Origin: Pseudocercospora fijiensis CIRAD86
Taxonomy: Eukaryota; Ascomycota; Dothideomycetes; Mycosphaerellales; Mycosphaerellaceae
Assembly (NCBI RefSeq): GCF_000340215.1
Contig: NW_006921537.1
Span: forward strand, 3,784,080 to 3,848,079
Length of the DNA stretch: 64,000 bases
Direction: 5' to 3'
Below, in pieces: positions 45,101 to 53,912 of the stretch. Made by a program: the position numbers and the translations under genes. Positions within the stretch are counted from its first letter, which is position 1. Every line of letters begins with the position of its first letter. The notes beneath the pieces are model-generated. The model saw only the letters and a program-made list of their open reading frames with translations. It searched no databases and was not told the origin of the DNA.

Positions 45101-48100
45101 TGCGTAAAGCCTCTAGCTATCTATCTTACCTTATATTTATTAATAGAGCTATCTAGCAGGTATTTGATCTTAAAAACCTATTTTCCTATTAGAGGTGTTC
45201 TGCCTTTTAGTAGGGATTCGGCTAGAATCCACTCGATTGCACTAGACTTTTTAAGAGACCTTATCTCTTTTATAACGGCTTTTCTCTATTTATCCTAGTT
45301 AGGCCTTTTTAGGGCTTTAGCTAGGGTTGTTAGGTTAGCTAGCTTCTAAGCATCTCTTATAGTAGCAGCTATAGTAATCTTAGTAATCTTGCTATAGTTA
45401 TACTTAGCTACGGCTCTGCTAGACCTAAGTCGTACTTCGGCTTAAGGAGGGTTTAGCTAAGGTAGGTTAGGAGCCCTCTTTCTCTTGCTAGTAGTCTTAG
45501 GGACTTAGAAGGGAGTGATTAGGGTGTCTTCTAGTTTAGTAGTATCTGTTTCTTAAGTATACTAATTTTTCTTAGGAGCAGCTTCCTACTAGGCAGCTAG
45601 TAGTTCTAGTTAGTGATTTTAGAGTATTGGCTTATTAGCTATAGGTGTTAGCTAAGGTAGTGTTCCTTGCTTAAGTGTACCTTGCTCCCCCTAAGCTATA
45701 AGGGAGTCTTCCTAATCTTCCTGATTATAAGCCTACTAAGGCTAAGGGATGCTACCTCTAAATAGCTCCCCCTAAGGTTCTAAAGAGTGCTAAGGTGTTT
45801 AGTTATTACTAGGGAATGGTGCTAGGATTCCTAACTTAAATAAAAGGTTAGACTAGGTTTTAAGTACCTAAATAGTCTCCTAAGGGATAGCTAGTCTTAA
45901 ATACTCCCCCTAAGCTTAAAGGGTACTTAGAAGCTTAGTGAAATTGTCTTTATAGACAAAGTCCTCGTTAAAGGTAACGTATAGAGAGAATCTAATATTA
46001 TGCTGCTATACGCTATCCTTCTAGTACGGGTTCTAAAGCAGATAGTTTGTTAACGAATTTTCTTAGAATCCAATGAACTAGTAAACGAAAGCTCTTAGTG
46101 CAAATTTCTAGGAGTCAAGTCGTTCAACTCCGGATTCGAGGTATTTGAATGCCTTATAGCCAAATCGTCTCGTCTTAGATAGGTTAATGTCTATACTGCC
46201 GATATTTAAGTCTGATTCGAAAGCCTTAAGTAGAACTTCCTTAGTTCTTAAGTTTACTAGTCTGTTAGTTAGGTAAATCGAATGCATTACTACAAAGCAC
46301 TAGCAGTACATTAGTAGGCTAGAGTTAATTATTATTGCTCTTGCCTTAAGTAGAATCGTCTTATTAGACGACTCTGTAATACTATTCTGCTCCGGTGTAT
46401 ATAGTGCAGATACATCCTATCTAATGCTAACTTCCTCTGCAAAATATACTAGATCGTTGTTAGTAAACTCTCCCCCGCTATTACTAAAAATAATCTTAGG
46501 GATTTTATTGTATTGCCTCTTAATTCTAGTTATCTAGTTGGTCAGCTTGTTACTACTTGTTACCTTGTCTTTGTTTCGAAGTAATAGACCCTACCTAAGC
46601 CTAGTTTTAGCATTAGTTAGGATTATAATGTACCTGTTTCCAAACAGATCAAATGGTTGTACGCTAATAAGGTTAATATAGACTTCGTTAAGGGCTTTTT
46701 CTAGTCTGGTTCTGTATTCTCTTAATACAACTCTTTAAGCTCTCGAGAGCTTGTAGGTCTTATAGTACTCGAGTTTAGATATATCAACTTCTTCTAGGCC
46801 TAGAATAGCTTCCTTAGTAGCTATTAGGATCTTGTTGCCGACGTAGCCAAGTCTCTAATGCTATCTTAATGTATCCGCTCGTAGTCTAGCGATAGCTAGG
46901 GCTAATAGCTGCCCTTTCTAACTCGATTCTAAGTTTAGTTTTAAAGCTGAGCCTAGCATTTTGACTCTAGTATCTTTAAGGGCAAGTACTCCTTATACTT
47001 CCTCAACCTTTCTAATTAGCTTACCTTTAAGCATTAAAGTGCCTAAAGGTCTATCTAAGTAAATGCTATATTTCTTCTAAAGACGCTCTACTAAGATTAG
47101 GTTGCAATCTAAGTTCGGGGAATAGAGGACGTCTATTAGAGTAATTAGGGTTTTCTTTCCTTTATAGGTTAGGAAGATATTAACAGTTCCTAATCGTAAT
47201 ATACTTGATTTTCCTACTGCTTAGGAGAACTAAACAGGCTTAGTTAGGTGCTTAAGATCGCTAAACTAGCTCTTATTCCCTATAATGTATAGTAATGTAC
47301 CTATGTCCTAAACTTTTGTATTAGCTGTTAGGTTCTTAGAGCTTGCTATAGCTAGTCCCGGCTTTGCAATAGCTCCCCTAATTAGGCCCCTACTAAGGCC
47401 GTCTAGCTAATAGTCTCCCTTATCTTCCGAGTTAGAGGAGGAGTCTAATTTATCTTTGTTATTATTAATAGCACTACTAGATTTGCCCTTTCCTTTGCCT
47501 TTACCCTTCTTGCCTTTATCTTTATCTTTATCTTTGCTCTTGTCTTTCTTTCCCTAACTAGGTAGTGCTATATTAGGGTATTGCTTATAGCACTTAGCGT
47601 TAGTGTGTTTGTACTTGCACTAAGTATACTAGTCGTTATTATTGCTAATAGCCCCTCTAACAAGCTTTAAGCCGCTAGATAACTGTCTAGGAGGCTTTTC
47701 TCTCCTTAGGGACGTTATTATTGCTTTAAGGGAGGAGTCCTTAGCTTTAGGCTTGTTATTATACTTCTAGGATCTAAGCCATTCGTAACTAGAAAGGCCC
47801 TAAATAAACAGCATCCTAATAAGCATATTAGGCATCTTAATGTCTAATAACTTTATAGGCGCTTCTATTATTGTAACTAAGCTAGCAAATTGTTCTATCG
47901 ATGTTTAGAATCTGTTGAACTACTACTAAAAAGATTCGCAGTACTACTAGGTATTCGGATTAGTAAGGGGCATCCTAATATGCCTAATAAGTTTGATAGT
48001 ATCAAATATGTCTACGGTTACAATAGGCTTGTATAGAGCCTTAATATAGTCGTATATATCCTTAGCTAACTTAGGTGTGTTACCGAAGTCTAGTCTAAGG

Positions 48101-48540
48101 GCAGGGTCGAGTCTAGTAATAAGTATACCTAGGGCTTAGATGTCTTTCTTCTTCTAGTCCCTAAACATATCTTTGTACTACTAACCGGCTAAGTCCCCTA
48201 TAAATATACTCTTTAGAGGTGGTTTTATTTTATTAGCCTAGTTAAGTCTATAGAATACTATACTAACTAGGTCCTTTTCTAGAAGAGCCGCCTAGAATAT
48301 AAGCTTCTAGTCTTAGAAGTTGATTCCCTTCCTAAGAACCTAATTCTCCTTTGCTGTCTTTGTCTAATTAGTGTCTATCGTTCCTAGCTGCCTTTTAGTA
48401 TAGTGCTAGGCAGGGCTTGTAAGGGACACTTGCTAGGTTTTAGTCCGAACTAGAGCTCTTAACTAGGTACCTAATAGGTCTAGATAGCTAGCTCTGTTTA
48501 GTAGACTCTAGAAACAGTTCTTTTATAGTTAAACTAGACA

Positions 48541-48568
48541 GGTAAGCGTATACGCCGGGCTTATAACC
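48541..48568 (-). other. primer-binding site, half-tRNA(iMet) type
   Basis: Directly inside the 5' LTR the minus strand reads GGTTATAAGCCCGGCG and then ACGCTTACC after three bases. This is close to the complement of the anticodon stem-loop of fungal initiator tRNA-Met (GGTTATGAGCCCGGCG); the one key difference, G to A after T, is RIP-type. Priming by a cleaved initiator tRNA half is known for Drosophila copia. Confidence 0.6.
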
Positions 48569-48750
48569 TGTTATAAATCGTACTAGGGATACAACTAATT
48601 ATCGGATTAATAACTATATAACTGTACGAAGAAGGATTAGGAGCCAGCTACAGAAACTGCAGTTAATATACCTATTGTGTGTCCTTCCTCTTAGTACAGG
48701 TCAGCTGATGGTATCAGCTGACCAGCATATCACCTGACTGAACCACAACA
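48569..48750 (-). repeat. 5' LTR of the copia element
   Basis: 182 bp, TG..CA. It abuts unmutated single-copy DNA (the permease N-terminus) at 48751. Less RIP-altered than the left copy, particularly over its last 60 bases (48690-48750), where CpA and TpG reappear. Confidence 0.94.
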
Positions 48751-48990
48751 GATGAGGACAAGGTCAAAGCCTTCCATAATGATACAGGTCGAGAGAAGGA
48801 TTGACCACCCGACGGCCTTGGGGTATGTCTTCAGACCTTGGAGAAGGGTCATTGAAGTCTCGCTAGCCGTCGCTTTCGCGGCCTCCTCAGCGGTGGAGGC
48901 ATCGACATGTGGGAGTCGGCCAGTGTCTTGGACAGTGGTCCTGTGTTGAAGATGTAGGATGTAGATGTAGATGTTCATGAAGAACGCCAT
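48751..48990 (-). pseudogene. maltose/hexose permease, N-terminal fragment
   Basis: Reads MTLLQGLKTYPKAVGWSILL then STCIIMEGFDLVLI, the entry into TM1 of fungal maltose/hexose permeases, and is cut exactly at codon end 48751 by the copia LTR. The cytoplasmic N-terminus upstream (HRTTVQDTGRLPHVDAST.., with EEAAKATASE) looks normal. The start is uncertain: Met 48990 or 48978, or a missed upstream exon. Composition is normal, with no RIP stops in this fragment. The frame continues after the element at 41941 downward. Confidence 0.85.
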
Positions 48991-49200
48991 GTGGCAGAGG
49001 ACCCTCGCCGGGCCGATCTCTGACCAGTCGGCGCTCGTAGAGGACAGTTGAGTGGCGCATGGTATCTCGGTGGTCGTCTGCTAGCTGCAGCCCTCTCGAC
49101 GCACATGATTGCGTCCAATGAGTGAGTAACTCTCCGTCGGCCCAGAATCCAGCCAATCAGAGCGGTCAATGCTCATCACTGCGCCGGCGTCTGACGGGAC
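48991..49200. promoter_or_regulatory. divergent region between permease and maltase remnants
   Basis: Between the permease start and the maltase fragment. Two CCAAT boxes (49115-49119 and 49153-49157) and several CGG triplets are present; CGG half sites are what AmyR/MalR-type Zn2Cys6 activators bind. Since the first maltase exons are missing, the original promoter is probably truncated. Confidence 0.4.
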
Positions 49201-49690
49201 AGTGCATGGCAATGGGATGAGCATACACAAGAGTACTATCTCCATCTCTTCTGCCCAGAGCAACAAGACTTGAACTGGGTGAGTATCGTGGTGCCATCGA
49301 TCCCCAGACTTGCGAACCGATCACCTTCTCAGGACAATGAAGAGACCCGGCAGGCCATTTACGAAAATGCGATGACCTTCTGGCTAGAGAAGGGTTGTGA
49401 TAGCTTCCGCGTGGACACAGTCAATATGTACAGCAAAGATTCGGCCTTCCCCGACGCACCAATTACCGATCCCAAGGCCGAGTGGCAAGAAGCGGGTCTG
49501 GTCTATTGCAACGGGCCTCGGATGAATGAGTATCGTATGGAAATGAACTCGATACTGAGTCGCTACGACGCTATGACTGTAGGCGAGTGTCCTTTCACGC
49601 CAGACCCAGAGCGGGTCCTCGGCTACGTCAGCGCATCCAAGAAGCGTCTGAACATGGTCTTTCAGTTCGACCTTGTCGATGTTGGCCAGG
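49201..49690 (+). pseudogene. alpha-glucosidase (maltase, GH13) internal fragment
   Basis: Middle of a fungal GH13 maltase, which splits maltose to glucose in the cytosol. Exon 49201-49278 reads SAWQWDEHTQEYYLHLFCPE then QQDLNW. A 54-bp intron (49279-49332, GTGAGT..TCAG) keeps frame into DNEETRQAIYENAMTFWLEK. The nucleophile Asp is in GCDSFRVDTVN and the acid/base Glu in MTVGECP. After VFQFDLVDVGQ (about 49690) similarity stops and unrelated sequence follows. The first about 170 residues and everything after the Glu region, including the NHD motif with the third catalytic Asp, are missing. About 165 of about 580 residues remain, so it cannot be active. Confidence 0.85.
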
Positions 49691-49808
49691 TCTATTGGGT
49701 ACTCTTTATAGGTCATTCGCGCGCACAGAAATCTCGGAACTTGACACATGGGCTGGTTGAGGGCAGGTTCACGAGCGCTTCTACGCTATCACATGTCAAC
49801 GTTCCATT

Positions 49809-50310
49809 GTGCTGCCTCCTCTAACGACGACGACAATCGAAGCTGATCCAGACATTCCAAAAGCCATTACCCAAGGCTTCGAGCAAATCGCACGACCTTT
49901 CAGGCACATTGACGAAGAAAAACTGGCAGCAGGAGTTAAGGGGCAGGATCTGCTGCACTGCCGTCTCTCTTCTCTCTTTACACTCGTTTTGGTTCGCAAC
50001 GTTCGGTAGTCAATCTAAGGTCGCGGATCGCACATGCAGCAAGCTGATCTCATCATCACCAAGCACTGGCTCAGGATGCTGATCTGGCAAATGGCAATCT
50101 CGAACTGCTTACTTTCTTCCGACCGCTCTGAGCACTCCATGTCACTGCTCTTCCCCGTCGATGTCTCTGCACAGCCTTGATCGTCAACATGGCCAAAGGT
50201 GCAATCGAGGTGCATGGCTCTGGTATACAACAGAAGTTATTCGAACTCACGGATACGATTGGCGGTGCCTGCTTCCTCACCAGACGAGAAGAGGCAGCGA
50301 ATGGATGATT
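49809..50310 (+). pseudogene. C-terminal fragment of a Zn2Cys6 activator (MalR/AmyR-like)
   Basis: The plus frame from 49809 gives EADPDIPKAITQGFEQIARP, then two stops, then DLIITKHWLRMLIWQMAISN and HSMSLLFPVDVSAQ. After a one- or two-base shift near 50177 it gives LIVNMAKGAIEVHGSGIQQK and LFELTDTIGG. This is the conserved tail of a group of fungal sugar-responsive Zn2Cys6 regulators (the MSLLFP..VEVHGSGI..KL.E.T motif). The zinc cluster and most of the middle domain are absent. Its place next to permease and maltase remnants matches the regulator of MAL clusters. Confidence 0.65.
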
Positions 50311-50853
50311 TCAGATTCCTTTTTGAATTCTGGAAACCTCTGCCGCGACCGAATGCAGTGCAGAGAGAACTCCCTAAGAGCAAATTTCGGAGACTTGTGG
50401 AAATTGGGCTGTGATAGGAGGAGTTTGGATTTAGTTTGTCCGATCTAGAACGGTTGGAAAGAGCCTGACAGAATGGTCAGAAAGGGCCCAGCTGCCACAC
50501 AAAAACAAAAGCTCCTTGCGCTCAATCAGGAAGGGGCAGAAACGGAGATGGGCTGCTGACTGAAACAGTAGATCAGGACTTGTCGTCTTGGTCAACGGGT
50601 GCTCCAAAGCCAAGAGCACTCTGCGCAACAATGGCAAGGACCTCATCAGCGGCACGAATAGACCCAGTGACTCCAAAAAAAGGCTAAAGCCGAAAGATCT
50701 CAATGCCCTTCACGATCATCTTTCTATGAAGCGACAAGCTATCTCGCACGATCCTGATGCGTAACTCCGAATTCATCCCAAGCTATGCAATGTCCTTTCC
50801 ACCCAGGTCGGGTCCAACGAATGCATTCCAAATCCTCCTCAGCACATCATTTA
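50311..50853. other. interval with no recognised gene
   Basis: Open frames here (for example 50431-50703 minus) have no family character. May contain further eroded sequence of the MAL remnants and the 3' end of the neighbour. Confidence 0.45.
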
Positions 50854-52230
50854 TCACTTCTCCCCATCAGCGTCATCCTGAGCTTCAAAACGGGCGGATT
50901 TGGGGTTGGCATCCTGAGTTTGGGATTGCTTGCGCTTCTTGGATGGGTCGTTGGCTTCTTCGCCCTGGATAATGTGTTAGCCAAGAACGAATCACTTTCG
51001 ATGGTTGAGAAGACGACTTACCTCGGCCTCAGCAGCTACTTCTTTTGCTGCGTGAGCGCCTTGCTCTTGCGGCTCCGGGTCTTTGTCGCCAGAAACCAAG
51101 TCTAGACGTGGAGCAGTCTCAGCCTCTTGCTTCGCAGAGCTTCCCTCTTCAAGCGGCTCGACGAACTCTGGAATTGCTTCCAAACCGGTCCCATCTCGCT
51201 TTACCGTCCCATCCTCCTCCTCCCCCTCCTCCTCTTTAATCGGGGCGCTCTCACCAGCCGTTGAAGAAAATTCCTCTCTCTTCACCTCAGCCTCTTCACC
51301 TCCCTCCACCTTAATTCCCGTCCCTTCCTCTACCTTCGAAAGCGCGAGAAAAGCTTCAATCGCCTCCTTCGCACGATAATGAAAAATAAAACTCGCAACA
51401 GGATTCTCCACTCCCGCAACATCCGTGGTTCCAAAAGTCGAAACCGCCGCGGTTTTCTGCGGAGCAGTGAACCCAACTTTCTGGCTGACTTTCCCCTTGC
51501 CTTTCTCTGCGATTTGTCGAACGCTCGAGTAGCTTGAAGGTGGCGAAAAGCCGATCGACTCAGCGAGATTGACGTGAGAGACGACGATTTTAATCGTTCC
51601 TAGCTCTGCGAGTTCGCGGTCGCTGTAGTTGTACATGCGAGGAGGATGTGGGAGATCTCCCGAGAGGTCTGGCTCGGAACTCATGCTTGGAGTGATACTG
51701 ATCTCAGACAGTATACGTCGAGGTCGAGATGGTGCCGAGCTTGCAGATCTCGATGCTTGTCCAACGGAGGAGGTTGGTGGCGTCGGCAAGCCGGTCGACA
51801 TTGGGGCGGAGCTTGAAGCTCGAGAGATTGCCGAACGCATCGAGGTCGAGCGAGAGGTAAGAGATGTCGTGTTCTCTGCAACAGCGACCAGATCCATGAA
51901 ATGATACTTCCGAACCTGGCCTGGAGAGACGTGCATTCCTTCGCTCTTCTCCGTCCAGCCTCCTGGGATGACGGAGAGGACTTGACTGATGAGTGGTGTT
52001 TCGATGTATCTGCCATCAACGAAGATTTTGAAGGCGAGTTGACTGCCGTGGAAAGTTGTGGAGGGGTCGGCGTTCATCTGGATCTCGAAGACTTGGTTGG
52101 ATTGTGCTTCGACGAGACGGTCGGTGGTGCGTGCGACTTGGTCTAGGTCTGGGAGAATGTGTTCTGGTAGGGCTTGGTCGTTGATTGTGATGGTGACGGT
52201 GACGCCTGGGAGATCGGTGGAGATTGCCAT
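50854..52230 (-). CDS. fungal protein with N-terminal beta-rich (DUF7918-like) domain and charged tail
   Basis: Two exons, 52230-51022 and 50964-50854, with a 57-bp intron (GTAAGT..GGCTAACAC..CCAG), give 439 residues. The N-terminal ~130 residues (MAISTDLPGVTVTITINDQA.., FEIQMNADPSTTFHGSQLAF, KIFVDGRYIETPL) match the pattern of a fungal domain of unknown function in which a capsid-like beta fold precedes a variable tail. There follow a Ser-rich stretch, GTIKIVVSHVNLAES, then acidic repeats. Exon 2 has SKKRKQ, a likely nuclear signal. Start at MAISTD; the frame is open 49 codons further up, without conservation. Function unknown, probably nuclear. Confidence 0.7.
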
Positions 52231-53912
52231 GGCGATGGACAATTGTGCTGTTGGAAAAACCTTGGAGCGACAAAGATGGGCTTTTATAATCAGCAACATG
52301 GGGCTGCAGGCTACGAGTCTTTCATGGATGTTTCCATGTCTCACCCGCAAAGGCAAAGTAATGTGATTTCTGGACAAAGGACTCTTTGCGGAACTGAGGG
52401 TTCTCGAGATGTGTCTAAGAAACTAGCATATTCTGCATGTCTCGCAGACACGCAAACGAAATAATTTGCACGCAGGTGAAATATGTGCAGGTGCCACCTG
52501 CCTTGTCTACTCCAGGCGCAATAGGTGATGCCCACAACACCCCAATTCTTTTGCCAATTTCATGAAAACAAACATGCTGACCCAATAGGGCAAATACCAG
52601 GTGTATCCGGCCACCACTTTCTTTTCTTACCGGGTCGCTCCTGTCCGCTGTAGACAGGTGTCACCATACACCTGTGGGCAGGTCTCGTTTCGACAGTGTA
52701 GAGCTGGGCTTGCCGGCTGGTGAATGATGTGTGGGGATGTTGAGGGAAAGGTGTAGACTTGACGCGCGCCACTTCAGCTCGATAGGTGACGCCTTGATTT
52801 TGGTTGGAGAGGGCAGCCAGCGTAGGGACTCATGCCTATGGTCCTGCCACAAAGGACGTCATAGCTGGCAATGTATTCGAGATCTGAGGCGACAGGTACA
52901 TATAGATGATGACTGTCTGGGCTCTATGGTCCAGTTGTTGTATCAGCCAATCCGACGTGTCTCTCAGTCCCTTGGTCGTCGGCGAAGAGTGTGTATAAGC
53001 CATCTCTAGCTCCAGACTGGTATTTTGACGGACATAACGATGTGTGTGATCCCAGCCGAGAGCAGGAGTGTTTTGATGGCAACCATGACGAAGGTCATTC
53101 CCCATCTGTCATGTGCGGCCGGCGTTGCTCATGTTGTCGCTTCGAGACACAGTACAGTGGGTTGGCGTTACGAAGATCGGTTGCCTTGCCCATCTCCTCA
53201 TCTTCACTGGAGTCGGCAAGCTCCTCGAAGTGCCGCAATGCTGTGTATGTCTTCCTGGTTGGCAGGTGATTTGTGTTGGTGAGCGTGAAGATAGAGGATG
53301 GCAAGATGGAAGGCTTGGCGATTCTTCATCATCGGACCTTTTGTTTCACCGCTTTCCGGTCCTCCAATCAATCAATCACACACACTCCACCTGCCCAAAG
53401 CAGCTTCCTATTGCAGGCTCTTTCCTCAACCTCTATAATCGGAATACTACGCCATCGAGACCTCACACGAAACTCCTTGGGTAAAGAAATCTTTCCCTAC
53501 GCGATACTACACACAGAAGACCCGAGAACCGGAGGTCAATAGAGGAAAGAAAGAACTTACACGTATAGAAGGCAGAAGATACCGTATAAAGCGCCTGAGA
53601 AGGAGGCAGCTCGCACGGGACCTTGCGAAGCTATACGAGATAGTATAGCAATAGATTAGCTTGAATACTAGCAAGAATATAGAAGTCTTCATCGCTCAAC
53701 TTTAGGTAATTAGCAGTGATTATTCAAATACAGCAGTACACTACAAATTCTATACAAAGGCAGGAGAGCCGTGCCTGATACATACAAAGAAAAGAATAGA
53801 AAAGAAAATTCTAGGCCGTAAGTTTTTTTAACACATTATCTCTCGATTCTCGTTCTCTTCTTCAAACTGCGTGTTTTATCCATGCCTGAGATTATAGGAC
53901 CCAATGCATCCT
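52231..53912. other. interval without a confident gene
   Basis: Short frames only. 53530-53860 is A-rich; its plus strand gives a coherent short stretch (RRYRIKRLRRRQLARDLAKL and on through YE) with a few TAG codons, perhaps an old RIP-touched relic. 53805-53835 holds A- and T-runs. Confidence 0.45.

Larger units (their letters stand above)
41947..48750 (-). mobile_element. Ty1/copia LTR retrotransposon inserted in the permease gene, RIP-inactivated
   Basis: A 6804-bp element with two 182-bp LTRs (41947-42128 and 48569-48750, TG..CA) and 5-bp target duplications. It is read on the minus strand: a Gag knuckle with Cys/His spacing at about 47580-47650, then integrase (about 46-47 kb), reverse transcriptase (about 44.2-45.3 kb) and RNase H (about 43.8-44.2 kb). 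Integrase before RT is the copia order. The RT active site at 44731-44748 reads LLYIDN in place of YxDD. A polypurine tract (minus strand AAGGGGGAG, 42129-42137) abuts the 3' LTR, and a tRNA-type primer site follows the 5' LTR. Many TAG stops. The 1.4 kb next to the 3' LTR (42.1-43.5 kb) is not assigned. Confidence 0.93.

Noticed and set aside
48730..48750. Permease N-terminal frame continuing into CCGSVR
   Set aside because: Those codons are LTR sequence; the gene is interrupted at 48751.
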